Source: Akkermansia massiliensis
GTDB taxonomy: Bacteria; Verrucomicrobiota; Verrucomicrobiia; Verrucomicrobiales; Akkermansiaceae
Reading direction: 5' to 3'
DNA length: 64,000 nt
Assembly: GCF_018847375.1 (NCBI RefSeq)
Contig: NZ_CP072036.1
Span: 1,860,001-1,924,000 of the forward strand
Shown piece by piece: positions 54,457 to 63,618 of the stretch (position 1 is the first letter of the stretch; every line of letters begins with the position of its first letter). The position numbers and the translations under genes were made by a program. The notes beneath the pieces were generated by a model. The model was given only the letters and a program-made list of their open reading frames with translations, ran no database searches and was not told where the DNA came from.

Positions 54457-55500
54457 ATGAAGCAAGTTCAAGTTGCAGTCGTCGGGGCCAGTGGCTACAC
54501 CGGACAGGAGTTGTTGCGCATCCTGTTGAATCACCGCGGAGTGAAGCTGGTGTGCGCTACCTCCCGCCAGTATGCCGGACAGCCGTTGTGGGAGGTGTTT
54601 CCCCGTTTCCGGCAGGTTCCGGGTTCCGACCTGAAGTTTACGGATTCCGATGTGGACGCGATTGCCGCCACGGGCGCGGAGGTGGCTTTCCTGGCGCTGC
54701 CGCATGGTGTGGCCGCTTCCTATGCCCGCGGCCTGGTGGACCGCGGCGTGCGCGTGATTGACCTGAGCGCGGATTTCCGCCTGGACAGCCCGGAAGTGTA
54801 CGAGGAGTATTACGGCAACGCCCATCCGGATACGGCCCTGATGCAGGAGGCCGTGTATGGCCTGCCGGAGTGGCGCAGGGAGGAGATTGCCCGGGCGCGC
54901 ATCGTAGCTTCCCCCGGCTGCTATCCCACCAGCATCCTTCTTCCCCTGATTCCCCTGTTCAAGGCCGGCATTCTGGAGCCGGAGGACGTCGTGGTCTGCT
55001 CCGGCAGCGGCGTGAGCGGCGCGGGGCGCAAGGCGTCCATTCCCCTGCTGTTCTGCGAGTGCAATGAGAGTTTCCATGCCTACGGCGTGCCGAAGCACCG
55101 CCATTTGAGCGAGATTGAGCAGGAGCTTTCCCATGCCGCCGGGAAGACGGTGGTGATGTCCTTCACCCCGCACCTGATTCCCGTGAATACGGGCATTTGC
55201 TCCACCATTACGGCCAGGGTGAAGAAGGGAGCGGATCCCGAGTCCGTCGGCCGCCTGTTGGAAGAAGCTTATGCGGCGGCTCCGTTCGTGCGCCTTCTGG
55301 GCCGCAACCAGCCTGCGGATACCAAGAATGTGACGCGGACGAATTGCGTGGACATCGGCTGGGCCTATGATCCCCGGACGAACCGCGTGATTCTGATGAG
55401 CGCGGAGGATAATGTGGTGAAAGGCGCGGGCGGCCAGGCCGTCCAGTCCTTCAATATCATGTGCGGGTTCGATGAAACGGAAGGCTTGTGGGTCCTGTAG
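54457..55500 (+). CDS. argC: N-acetyl-gamma-glutamyl-phosphate reductase
   Basis: 347 residues. It reduces N-acetylglutamyl phosphate to the semialdehyde with NADPH, the third step of arginine (ornithine) synthesis; cytoplasmic. The nucleotide-binding loop is GASGYTGQELLRIL (about 10-23). The catalytic Cys is C155 in ASPGCYPTS. HRHLSEIEQEL and FTPHLIPVNTGICSTI are typical of the family. argJ follows after 32 bases, so these arginine genes probably form an operon. Promoter elements upstream are not clear. Confidence 0.96.
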   Translation: MKQVQVAVVGASGYTGQELLRILLNHRGVKLVCATSRQYAGQPLWEVFPRFRQVPGSDLKFTDSDVDAIAATGAEVAFLALPHGVAASYARGLVDRGVRVIDLSADFRLDSPEVYEEYYGNAHPDTALMQEAVYGLPEWRREEIARARIVASPGCYPTSILLPLIPLFKAGILEPEDVVVCSGSGVSGAGRKASIPLLFCECNESFHAYGVPKHRHLSEIEQELSHAAGKTVVMSFTPHLIPVNTGICSTITARVKKGADPESVGRLLEEAYAAAPFVRLLGRNQPADTKNVTRTNCVDIGWAYDPRTNRVILMSAEDNVVKGAGGQAVQSFNIMCGFDETEGLWVL

Positions 55501-55532
55501 TTTTTTGATACGCTGGAAGGCACTTCAAGACG

Positions 55533-56786
55533 ATGAATGATTCATCCTATATTCCGGTTGACGGGGGCGTTTGCGCGCCCCAGGGCTTTGTGGGGAGCGC
55601 CGTAAGCTGCGGCATCAAGAAGCCTACGGCCACGCGCCTGGACCTGGCCCTGATTTATTCCACGGAACCCTGCGTTTCCGCAGGCACGTTCACGACCAAC
55701 CGAGTGCAGGCCGCCTGCGTGAAGGTGAGCCGGGAGCACCTCCGGAAGGGGAATATCCGCGCCATCGTGGCGAACAGCGGGAATGCGAACGCGTGTACCG
55801 GAGCCCAGGGCGTGGAAGACGCCAGGGGCGAGTGCAGGAGCGTTGCGGAACTTCTGGGGCTGAAACCTGCGGAAGTGGCCGTGTGCTCCACCGGCGTGAT
55901 CGGCCTGCCGATGCCCATGATGCGCATTTACCCGAAGTTCCCGGAATTGGCGGAAGGCCTTTCCCGCGACAAGGGGCACGAGGTGGCCCAGGCCGTGATG
56001 ACCAGCGATACGAAGGAGAAGATCATTGCCATTGAGTTCATGGTGCAGGGCAGGCCCGTGCGCATCGGCGCATGCTGCAAGGGCGCGGGCATGATCAATC
56101 CCTGCATGGCTACCATGCTGTGCTTTATTACGACGGACGCGGGCATTTCCCGCGACGTGCTGGAGCTGTGCGTGCAGTCCGGCGTGAAAAGTTCCTTCAA
56201 TTGCATCACCATCGACGGCGACATGAGCACGAACGACACGGTGCTGGTGATGGCGAACGGCGCTTCCGGCGTGAAGCTGGAATCCCCGGAAGATATTTAC
56301 GCGTTCCAGCAGGCTCTGGCCCATGTGATGCTGGAGCTGGCCAAGCATATCGTGCAGGACGGCGAACGCGTGACCAAGTTTGTGACCGTGCATGTGACCG
56401 GAGGCCGTACGGAGGATGAAGCGAAGAAGGCGGCGGAAGCCGTCGCCAAGTCATCCCTGGTGAAGAGTTCCTGGAACGGGAACGATCCCAACTGGGGGCG
56501 CATTATCCATGCCGTGGGCTATTGCGGCGCGAAGGTGGATGAAGAGAAGATCGACATCGACATCGCCGGATTGGCCGCCTGCCGCGGCGGCATGCAGGCG
56601 GATACTCCGTCGGACGATTTGCGGCAGGCCGTGCAGGTTTCCGCATTCCAGGTGGATATCAATTTGAACCGGGGCGAGTTTTCCCATACGGTGTACACCA
56701 CGGATTTGTCTCCGGAGTATGTGGACTTCAACCGTTCCGAGTACGCGTATTGGAACCAGGCGAAGGCCGACGGCCTGACGCATTAA
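55533..56786 (+). CDS. argJ: Glutamate N-acetyltransferase / ornithine acetyltransferase
   Basis: 417 residues. It recycles the acetyl group from N-acetylornithine to glutamate, and in bifunctional forms also acetylates glutamate with acetyl-CoA. The self-cleavage site is MATML, with the nucleophile T194 that becomes the N terminus of the beta chain. Other landmarks are GNANACTG (about 89-96), CSTGVIGLP (about 121-129), CITIDGDMSTND and GNDPNWGRI. Length and order are normal. It lies downstream of argC in the same operon. Whether it is mono- or bifunctional cannot be told from the sequence. Confidence 0.96.
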   Translation: MNDSSYIPVDGGVCAPQGFVGSAVSCGIKKPTATRLDLALIYSTEPCVSAGTFTTNRVQAACVKVSREHLRKGNIRAIVANSGNANACTGAQGVEDARGECRSVAELLGLKPAEVAVCSTGVIGLPMPMMRIYPKFPELAEGLSRDKGHEVAQAVMTSDTKEKIIAIEFMVQGRPVRIGACCKGAGMINPCMATMLCFITTDAGISRDVLELCVQSGVKSSFNCITIDGDMSTNDTVLVMANGASGVKLESPEDIYAFQQALAHVMLELAKHIVQDGERVTKFVTVHVTGGRTEDEAKKAAEAVAKSSLVKSSWNGNDPNWGRIIHAVGYCGAKVDEEKIDIDIAGLAACRGGMQADTPSDDLRQAVQVSAFQVDINLNRGEFSHTVYTTDLSPEYVDFNRSEYAYWNQAKADGLTH

Positions 56787-56797
56787 CCGCCGCAGTC

Positions 56798-57301
56798 ATG
56801 GCGCCGGGGAAGTGCCGTCATGGAAGAGCGGAGGGAGCTGTTCCCTCCGCTGAAATGCTGATGGAAGTACGGCGCCTTCTGGATGAAGGCGCTCTCCGGG
56901 CTTCCCGGGCGCAGCGTTCCTGCACGGGTGTGGCGGACTGCTGCCGGTTCCGGCTGACAGGAGAGACGCCGCATGTGACGCTGGGGGAGGCGTGGATGGC
57001 CTGGAAGGCGTGGCGCGCCGCCGGACGCATGCGCGTGGAGCTGCCGCCGGACGGAAGCTGCCCATTTCTGAACGGGCAGGGGAAGTGCATGATTTACCAG
57101 GGAAGGCCGCTGGCGTGCCGCACTCATTTCTGCATGTCTGCGGGTGGGGCCTTGCCCCGGCGGGAAGTGATCGATCTGATTCGCGCTCTCGAGGATATTG
57201 ACGTCGTGCTGGGCGGCGATGGCGCAACACGGCTGCCGGAGGCGGTGGAAAGGTTGTCCCGGAAAGGCCCGGCGGGCGGTGGGAGGAAGGGGCGGCGGTG
57301 A
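56798..57301 (+). CDS. YkgJ-like cysteine-cluster protein
   Basis: About 167 residues, starting 11 bases after argJ; ATG 56855 is an alternative start. The cysteine pattern SCTGVADCCRF then SCPFLNGQGKCMIYQGRPLACRTHFC is the YkgJ/UPF0153 zinc- or iron-binding cluster. Function is unknown in the family; metal binding is the usual assumption. A long first segment has no conserved feature. It may be co-transcribed with argC-argJ, but no arginine role is implied. It converges on the Sel1 gene. Confidence 0.75.
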   Translation: MAPGKCRHGRAEGAVPSAEMLMEVRRLLDEGALRASRAQRSCTGVADCCRFRLTGETPHVTLGEAWMAWKAWRAAGRMRVELPPDGSCPFLNGQGKCMIYQGRPLACRTHFCMSAGGALPRREVIDLIRALEDIDVVLGGDGATRLPEAVERLSRKGPAGGGRKGRR

Positions 57302-57461
57302 TGGAATGCGGCGGCTTCTTGATGAAGGCCGGGGGCCTTCAATCCCAGGCGGACGTTTTTTCTTTAAGCCATGGGGATATGTTTTTTCCCTGCGTTTTTT
57401 TGATGGCTGCTGCGCTGCGAAAAGGGATTCTCCGATTCTTGTAAAAAGAAGAAGCGTTTTT

Positions 57462-58604
57462 TCAGGCCTCCGCATCCGGTTTTTTCTCTTTTTCCTGCTT
57501 GGAGGCCAGGTGGCGCAGGGCGCTGGCGGCCTTTTTGTTGCCGTGCCTGACGGCTTTCTGGTACCATTCCGCCGCCTGTTCGTCATCCTGCGGAATGCCG
57601 TAGCCGTGGGCGTAGCAGTTGCCCACATTGAACATGGCTGTGGCATTGCCCTGTTCCGCCGCCTTGAGATACCATTTCAAGGCTTCCTCCCGGTTGACGG
57701 GCGTTCCCTTGCCGTTCAGGTGGCACCACCCCAGGTTGAGCTGGGCCGTTGTATGGCCCTGTTCGGCGGCCTTGGTGTACCAGTGGACGGCTTTGGCCAT
57801 GTCCACTTCCATGCCCCGGCCGTTGCCGTAGCACCAGCCCAGCGTGTATTGGGCCGTGATCTGGCCCTGGAGGGCTGATTTGTGGTACCATACCAGCGCC
57901 TTGTCGATATTCGGCTGCACGCCGAAACCGTTTTCATAACACCAGCCCAGGTTATACTGGGCCGTAGCGTGGTTCTGCATGGCGGCCTCCTCATACCAGT
58001 AGGCGGCTTTTTGCGGATTCCGGGGAGTGCCGCTTCCATTGCCGTAGCACCAGGCCAGGTTGTACTGGGCACGGGGATCCCCCTGTTCCGCGGCCTGCTT
58101 GTACCAGTACACGGCCTGTTCCCAGTTTTTCTGGCTGGCGCTGTTGGCGTAAATCCAGCCGAGGTTGAGCTGGGCTACCGCGTGACCTTGTTCCGCCGCT
58201 TTTTTGTACCAGGTGATGGCCTGGTTTTCGTCTTTTTCCACGCCCAGCCCGTTGATATAGCAGAATCCGAGGTCGAATTGCGCGGTGGGATGGCCTTGCT
58301 CGGCGGCTTTTCGGTACCAGTAAAAGGCTTTGTCATTGTCCTGCGGGGCGCCTATGCCGTTGGAGTAGGCCCAGCCAAGGTTGAGCTGGGCTGTCACGTG
58401 GCCCAGTTCCGCCGCCTGCTGGTAGCAGTAGAAGGCTTCCTGCTGGTTTTCCGCTACCCCGCGCCCCTGTTCATAACTGATCGCCAGTTGGAACAGTGCC
58501 TGGGCGTCTCCTTTCAGGGCTATCTGCTGAAGGGTTTCTATGTCGACGGAATAGGTCGAGACGGTGCTTTCCAGCTCGCCGTGGTTGTTGGAAGCGTCAT
58601 TCAT
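57462..58604 (-). CDS. Sel1-repeat protein
   Basis: 380 residues from the minus-strand ATG at 58604 (MNDASNNHGELES); ATG 58631 is an alternative. From about residue 30 the chain is nine complete Sel1-like repeats of about 36 residues (GHVTAQLNLGWAYSNGIG..., GHPTAQFDLGFCYINGLG...), plus a partial tenth at the C terminus and a Lys-rich end. The repeat at GHAVAQLNLGWIYANSASQ is about one residue shorter and lacks the usual xGxG. Such alpha-solenoids are adaptor proteins. No signal peptide, so cytoplasmic unless a leader is missed. Partner unknown; the divergent neighbour side is the IdeS-like gene. Confidence 0.85.
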   Translation of the reverse strand: MNDASNNHGELESTVSTYSVDIETLQQIALKGDAQALFQLAISYEQGRGVAENQQEAFYCYQQAAELGHVTAQLNLGWAYSNGIGAPQDNDKAFYWYRKAAEQGHPTAQFDLGFCYINGLGVEKDENQAITWYKKAAEQGHAVAQLNLGWIYANSASQKNWEQAVYWYKQAAEQGDPRAQYNLAWCYGNGSGTPRNPQKAAYWYEEAAMQNHATAQYNLGWCYENGFGVQPNIDKALVWYHKSALQGQITAQYTLGWCYGNGRGMEVDMAKAVHWYTKAAEQGHTTAQLNLGWCHLNGKGTPVNREEALKWYLKAAEQGNATAMFNVGNCYAHGYGIPQDDEQAAEWYQKAVRHGNKKAASALRHLASKQEKEKKPDAEA

Positions 58605-58735
58605 TTCACAGGTAACCGCACTGGAGAACATTGGAACAATTCATGCTCTTCTGAACTTATGCGTTTCCCGATTCTGCACATTTCCCCGGCAAGAATCAAG
58701 ACCCGTTTTTGAGAGAGAAGGGAGTTCGGAAGGCC

Positions 58736-59731
58736 TTACCGCAGGATGCGCCTGCGTCGGGACACGGTAAGGAATACGCCGCAGAGGGAAAGAATTCCAG
58801 TGCCGGGTTCCGGAATCCTGAGGTCTCCCAGCGGGGCGGTGAAGCTTTGAAGTTCGCCCAGCCGGGTGCCGGTCAGGGCTGCTTCATCGTAATTATAGCC
58901 GTACACGTTGTTTTCACCGTCCACGCTGGTCAGATAGATGTGTTTCTCATCGTCCACGATGACTTTCTGCCGGAACATTCCCAATGCATAGTCATCGGAA
59001 TCCGTCAGGTAGATAATCAGGTTCCCGTCCGCGTCCATATCATAGCCCCACATGGTGATGGCGTGGCCGGTTCCGTACTGGCCGATGCTGAGCGTGGTTC
59101 CCCAGTTGTTGTTGATGCTGTTTTTCAAAACGCTGTAGATTCCGTCCCTGGTATCGCCCTCCCAGAAAGTGTAGGAATTGAATAGCGGAGTGTTGTCCGG
59201 CGCTCCCCACTTGTCGTAGGTCACGGTCAGGTTCAGCTCTTTCCAGTAGCCTCCTTCGGAGGAGGGGTTGTCCCTGATCGTGGAGTCGGTCCCATAAAAG
59301 GCGGAGGGAAGCATTCCTCCGTTGAACCACCAGTTGTAAGCCTGTTCCACGGACCCTCCCTTGTCAGTCCAGCTCGTCGCCATGGTCTGGTAAATGCGCA
59401 GCTGGCAGGCTTCCGGCATGTTGCCGTAAGTGGAGGATTTTCCGTTGGGGGTCGTAGGTGAGAGGTCGCTTCTGGTATTCTGCCACCATTGAAGAACGTT
59501 GAAGGCCGCCGCTGCCCAGCAGAGCTGGCTGTCTACGGGATTGTCCAGGCTGTAGTAGCCGGAAGGACGGTCTGTCATGGAACCGCTGCCCCACTTCCAT
59601 TTGGTTTTCTTGTTGCAGTCATACCATCCGCCGGATTCGGAGACGTTTTCAAGGAATACGGGCGTGGCATGGAGTGTTTCAGGAAGAAGAAACAGCGCCA
59701 GCAGCGCTAGGGAAAAGGAACGGGGATTCAT
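58736..59731 (-). CDS. IdeS-like (C66) cysteine protease with PEP-CTERM tail
   Basis: 331 residues with a signal peptide (MNPRSFSLALLALFLLPETLHA). Several landmarks match the streptococcal IgG-cleaving enzyme IdeS: GWYD near 35, QLCWAAAAFNVLQWW with catalytic C71, GHAITMWGYDMDADGN with H223, and IYLTDSDDYALGM with the Asp pair D244/D246. The C terminus is a PEP-CTERM signal: PEPG at 307-310, a hydrophobic stretch and RRRR. So the protein should be exported and then processed by an exosortase or anchored. No exosortase gene is in this window. The target is unknown; immunoglobulin is a hypothesis only. Other papain-fold enzymes cannot be excluded without a search. Confidence 0.8.
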   Translation of the reverse strand: MNPRSFSLALLALFLLPETLHATPVFLENVSESGGWYDCNKKTKWKWGSGSMTDRPSGYYSLDNPVDSQLCWAAAAFNVLQWWQNTRSDLSPTTPNGKSSTYGNMPEACQLRIYQTMATSWTDKGGSVEQAYNWWFNGGMLPSAFYGTDSTIRDNPSSEGGYWKELNLTVTYDKWGAPDNTPLFNSYTFWEGDTRDGIYSVLKNSINNNWGTTLSIGQYGTGHAITMWGYDMDADGNLIIYLTDSDDYALGMFRQKVIVDDEKHIYLTSVDGENNVYGYNYDEAALTGTRLGELQSFTAPLGDLRIPEPGTGILSLCGVFLTVSRRRRILR

Positions 59732-59757
59732 CGGAAAAGCAGAGAGGAATTCCCATA

Positions 59758-59786
59758 TTGCTAGATAAAAGCCTGAAAAACGTCAA
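59758..59786 (-). promoter_or_regulatory. Candidate promoter of the IdeS-like gene
   Basis: On the minus strand TTGACG (plus 59781-59786), a 17-base spacer and TAGCAA (59758-59763). The leader would be about 20 bases. Confidence 0.4.
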
Positions 59787-59807
59787 GATAATAATAATTA
59801 TTCTTCC

Positions 59808-62309
59808 TTAACGGGCGAGAAGCCACGGCGCCGTGGGCGCTTCCGGCATGGCTGCTACGGCGGCGGGCGTTCCTTCCGCCACGATGTTTCCGCCATGTCT
59901 TCCGGCTCCGGGGCCCATATCCACCAGGTAGTCCGCGGCGTTCAGCAGGTCCTTGTGGTGTTCCACGCAGAGGATGGTGTGCCCGGCGTCCCTCAGACGG
60001 AAAAGAGCTGTCAGAAGAAGGGCCACTTCATTGAAGTGGAGGCCGCTGGTAGGTTCGTCCAGAATGAAGAGGGCGCGCTTGCCGTCCTCCGCCAGTTTCC
60101 AGGCCGGGGCCTTGGCCAGCTCCGCGGCTATTTTGATGCGCTGGGATTCCCCGCCGGAGAGGGTGTCTGCCCGGCGGTTGAGGCTGAGGTATCCCAGGCC
60201 CACGTCCTGCATGCTTTTCAGGATGGCGGTGGCCCGGGGCAGGGAGGAGAAGAATTCCGCCGCTTCATCCACCGTCAGCGCCAGCGCCTGGGCGATGGAT
60301 TTTCCCTTCCAGGTGACTTCCAGCGTTTCCCGGTTGTAGCACTGGCCCTGGCAGGCGTTGCAGGGCATCGTGACGTTGCCCAGAAAGTTCATGTCCACTT
60401 CAATCATGCCCGTGCCCAGGCACCGTTCGCAGCGCCCCCCGCGGATGTTGGGGGAAAAGCGCGCCGCCGTGTATCCCCTTTGCTTGGAAAGAGGGAGCTG
60501 GGCGTAAAGGGGGCGCAGGACCTGGAGCAGTCCGGTGGCTGTGGCCGGCGTGGAGCGCGGCGTCCTGCCGATGGGCGACTGGTCGATGACGACGAGGCGG
60601 TTGAAGTGTTCCGAGCCCTGCACGCGGCGCGGAACGCCCTTTTTCCCGGGGATGTCCTGCCTGACCGCGGGAATGAGGCAGTCCCGGACAAGAGTGGATT
60701 TTCCGGAACCGGAGGGCCCGGAGATGCAGGTCAGCGTGCCTACCGGGATGTTCAGGGTGACGTTGTTGAGGTTGTGCTTGTCCGCCCCGGCCAGGACCAG
60801 ATGCCCGGTGGGAACCGTCCTGTGTCCGGAGGCGGGCATGCTCCGTTTGCCGGAGAGCCATGCTCCGGTAGGGCTCTCGGCGTTTTCCAGAATTTCCGGA
60901 AGGGGACCTTGCGCCAGAATACGGCCGCCGTGGGTGCCGGAGCCGGGGCCCATGTCCACCAGATGGTCCGCCGCGTTCAGAATTTGTTCGTCGTGCTCCA
61001 CTACCAGGACCGTGTTGCCCTGGTCCCGGAGCGTCCGGAGCGCGCGGAGCAGGCGGTCCGTATCGGCGGGGTGAAGTCCGGCAGTAGGTTCGTCCAGGAT
61101 GTAAAGGACCCCGGAAAGACCGCCGCCCAGCTGGGAGGCCAGGCGCGCCCTTTGCAGTTCCCCGCCGGAAAGAGTGTTTGCCTGCCGGTCCAGGGAGAGG
61201 TAGGAAAGGCCCAGTTCGTTCAGGAAGCGCACGCGCTTGTTGATCTCCTTCATGAGCGGGTCCAGCGCCGCCGCCAGGGAGGCGGGCGTCTTCAGCCGTT
61301 CCAGCTCTCCGGCCATGTCTTCCAGCGGTAGAGCCGTCAGTTCCGCCAGGTTATAGGCGCGGTCCGGCGTGTGCATGGTGACGGCCAGCGCCAGGGGGGA
61401 GAGCCGCAGGCCGCCGCAGGCGGAGCATGGGCCTTTTTCCCGCTCATTCAGGCCGGAGCCCTGGCAGGAAGGGCACGCGCCCAGTGGAGAGTTGAAGGAG
61501 AAATGGCGGGGCGTAAGCTGGGGAAGCAGGAAGCCCGTTTCCGGGTTGCGGTAGCGGGTATGGAAGGCCTGGACGGTAGTTTCTTCCCCCGGCCTGGTGA
61601 TGATGGCCCGCACCTCGTCCGGATTGATCCGGAGGGCCGTTTGGAGGGAGTCCGCCAGGCGGGAGGCCGTGTTTTCCCCGCGGACGATGATGCGGTCGAT
61701 GACCAGGGCGGCATCCGGCGGGGGAGGAGCCGGGGAGCCTATTTCCTCAATATCCTGCATTTCCCCGTTCCAATAGACCCGCAGAAAGCCCTGGCGCTGG
61801 AAGTCGCCCAGAGTCGCCGCAGGATCCTGGGCCAGCAGGGCTTCCGCCGGAGCGGCCAGGACCAGGCGCGTCTGTTCCGGCAGGGAGACGAGTTCCTCCG
61901 TAATCTGGTCCGGGCTTTTGCGCACCAGTTCCTTGCCCGTTTCCGGGTTATGGGGAGTGCCGGCAGCCGCATACAGGATGCGCAGGTAGTCCAGAATTTC
62001 CGTGATGCTCCCCAGCAGGGTGCGAGAACTCTGCTGCCTGGCGGATTGTTCCAGGCACAGGGCCGGGGGCAGTCCGGTGATGCTGTCCACCTCCGGCTTT
62101 TCCGGCTGTTCCATGCCCTGCCTGGCCCGTGCCGAAAGACAATCCAGGAAACGCCTGCGGGATTCGGAGAAAAGCGTGTCGAACGCCAGGGAGGATTTTC
62201 CGGAGCCGGAAGGGCCGCTGAACACGATCAGCTTGTTGGACGGAAGGTCCAGGTCCAGGTTCCGGAGGTTGTGCTGGCGTGCGCCGCGGATGGAGATGGG
62301 AAGGTTCAT
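59808..62309 (-). CDS. UvrA-like excinuclease ATPase, short form
   Basis: 833 residues from the minus-strand ATG at 62309; ordinary UvrA is about 940. Two ABC-type ATPase halves: Walker [10 protein letters not shown] near 33, LSGGELQRARLA and LDEPTAGLHPAD; then [21 protein letters not shown] and LDEPTSGLHFNE. Zinc-type cysteines include CPSCQGSG, CSACGG, CERCLGTG and CNACQG. The first CxxC pair expected before FSFN in UvrA is replaced by NPETG. The reduced length and lost zinc pair suggest a UvrA2-like paralogue rather than the main damage sensor. It starts one base after the zinc-ribbon bactofilin gene and is likely in its operon. Confidence 0.88.
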   Translation of the reverse strand: MNLPISIRGARQHNLRNLDLDLPSNKLIVFSGPSGSGKSSLAFDTLFSESRRRFLDCLSARARQGMEQPEKPEVDSITGLPPALCLEQSARQQSSRTLLGSITEILDYLRILYAAAGTPHNPETGKELVRKSPDQITEELVSLPEQTRLVLAAPAEALLAQDPAATLGDFQRQGFLRVYWNGEMQDIEEIGSPAPPPPDAALVIDRIIVRGENTASRLADSLQTALRINPDEVRAIITRPGEETTVQAFHTRYRNPETGFLLPQLTPRHFSFNSPLGACPSCQGSGLNEREKGPCSACGGLRLSPLALAVTMHTPDRAYNLAELTALPLEDMAGELERLKTPASLAAALDPLMKEINKRVRFLNELGLSYLSLDRQANTLSGGELQRARLASQLGGGLSGVLYILDEPTAGLHPADTDRLLRALRTLRDQGNTVLVVEHDEQILNAADHLVDMGPGSGTHGGRILAQGPLPEILENAESPTGAWLSGKRSMPASGHRTVPTGHLVLAGADKHNLNNVTLNIPVGTLTCISGPSGSGKSTLVRDCLIPAVRQDIPGKKGVPRRVQGSEHFNRLVVIDQSPIGRTPRSTPATATGLLQVLRPLYAQLPLSKQRGYTAARFSPNIRGGRCERCLGTGMIEVDMNFLGNVTMPCNACQGQCYNRETLEVTWKGKSIAQALALTVDEAAEFFSSLPRATAILKSMQDVGLGYLSLNRRADTLSGGESQRIKIAAELAKAPAWKLAEDGKRALFILDEPTSGLHFNEVALLLTALFRLRDAGHTILCVEHHKDLLNAADYLVDMGPGAGRHGGNIVAEGTPAAVAAMPEAPTAPWLLAR

Positions 62310-62310
62310 G

Positions 62311-62949
62311 TCACGTAAGCCGGATAAAGGAGCCCTGGTGCGCCCCCCCTTCCTCAATGATGAGGCGGCGCGCCGTGATGTCCCCCAGGAATTTGGCGTG
62401 CCGGTGGATGGTAACGGTTTCATCCGCCGTGAGCGTTCCTTCCAGGGAACCCTGTATCCAGATGTTTTCCACCTGGATGACTCCTGTGACCAGCACCGTC
62501 GTCTTTTTTTCCACCACCAGCCTGCGGGCGGAGATGGAGCCGGAGATGTGCTGGTCCGTTTTGATCTTGCAGACGCCCCGGCACAGAAAATCGCCGGACG
62601 CCCTGCCGTATAAGACCAGGTCCCGGCATTCGATGTTCAGTCCCTTTAGGTCTGCATTGGCCTGCACGGTGACGCTTCCGCAGGTCTGCACCTTCGTTCT
62701 GTGCGTCCTGCTGTGCAGGATGACGTCGTCCAGCTTGATGTAGGCGGAGCAGTGCCCGCATCTGGCGGAAACGGCCGTGACGGGAACGGAAGTGTTTTTG
62801 CGGCAGGAGAAGCATTCCACCTCCCGGGTGGGCGCAGGCCTGCTTTCCGCGGCTGCCGGGAGCGTCCAGGGCGGGGCCGGAGCGGGACGCCTGATTTTCC
62901 CGGAAGGCGCGCTGCTGGTCCGTGGAACGGGATGGAAGGAGGGAGTCAT
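62311..62949 (-). CDS. Bactofilin-like protein with N-terminal zinc ribbon
   Basis: 212 residues. The first ~45 are a Pro/Ser-rich linker. Then CFSC (about 47-50) and CGHC (about 64-67) form a probable four-Cys zinc ribbon. From about residue 90 a right-handed beta-helix of short repeats follows (DLVLYGRASGDFLCRG, ISGSISARRLVVEKKTTVLV, IWIQGSLEGTLTA), typical of bactofilins, which polymerise into cytoskeletal filaments. The zinc ribbon is an unusual addition. It lies between a normal bactofilin gene and the UvrA-like gene on one strand. Confidence 0.82.
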   Translation of the reverse strand: MTPSFHPVPRTSSAPSGKIRRPAPAPPWTLPAAAESRPAPTREVECFSCRKNTSVPVTAVSARCGHCSAYIKLDDVILHSRTHRTKVQTCGSVTVQANADLKGLNIECRDLVLYGRASGDFLCRGVCKIKTDQHISGSISARRLVVEKKTTVLVTGVIQVENIWIQGSLEGTLTADETVTIHRHAKFLGDITARRLIIEEGGAHQGSFIRLT

Positions 62950-63021
62950 GGAACAAAGAGGGCGGCAAAAGAACGATCCGTTCCTTTGACGCCCCTGAAA
63001 ATGGCTGGTAGAAGGTTTTTC

Positions 63022-63618
63022 TTATTCCGCGTCAATGTCCAGCGTGCTCTGGCTGGTCGGGGCGGGGGCTTCCGGTTCCGGAGTGAAGGTATGAACGGGG
63101 GCCGCTTTCTTCGCGGCGGAGGCTCCGGCGGTGCCTACCGTAGGGGCGCCTACGGTGGAATGGCCGATGAAGATCGCGCCGCCTTCAATAGCCAGGGAGG
63201 CGGCCTGGATGTCGCCTACGAGTTCCGCGGTGCTTTTCAGTTCCACGCGGTCCGTAACCGTTACATTGCCGATGACCTTGCCGTGGATGATGACGGACTT
63301 GGTGTTGATTTCCGCGCGGATGACGGCATTCTGGCCTACGGAGAGCACCCCTTCGGAAGAAATGTCGCCTTCAACGGTGCCGTCAATCAGCAGGTCGTCG
63401 GAAAAACGCAGGGAGCCGACAACCTCCACGTCGGAGTTCAGCACGTTGCGGGTCAGTTGCTGGACGCGCGTAGTGGGGGCGTAGGAAGCGGGGGAGGGTA
63501 CGGCTTCCGCAACCGGTTCGGGGGTGTCCTGGCTCTTGGCTACGTCCATCCAGCTGGGGGTGGATTCAGGATTCTTGTTGCCCTTGGGGGCGGGAACGGT
63601 GGTGAATGATCCAAACAT
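63022..63618 (-). CDS. Bactofilin
   Basis: 198 residues from the minus-strand ATG at 63618 (MFGSFTTVPAPKGNKN). A flexible Pro/Ser N terminus (~1-60) is followed by the beta-helical bactofilin core (about 65-155: NSDVEVVGSLRFSDDLLIDG, EGDISSEGVLSVGQNAVIRA, VIIHGKVIGNVTVTDRVEL). The C-terminal tail is rich in Pro, Ala and Glu. Polymerising cytoskeletal proteins of this kind act in cell shape or localisation of envelope enzymes. A longer in-frame start at 63711 is less likely. It is the first gene of a minus-strand group with the second bactofilin and the UvrA-like gene. Confidence 0.88.
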   Translation of the reverse strand: MFGSFTTVPAPKGNKNPESTPSWMDVAKSQDTPEPVAEAVPSPASYAPTTRVQQLTRNVLNSDVEVVGSLRFSDDLLIDGTVEGDISSEGVLSVGQNAVIRAEINTKSVIIHGKVIGNVTVTDRVELKSTAELVGDIQAASLAIEGGAIFIGHSTVGAPTVGTAGASAAKKAAPVHTFTPEPEAPAPTSQSTLDIDAE

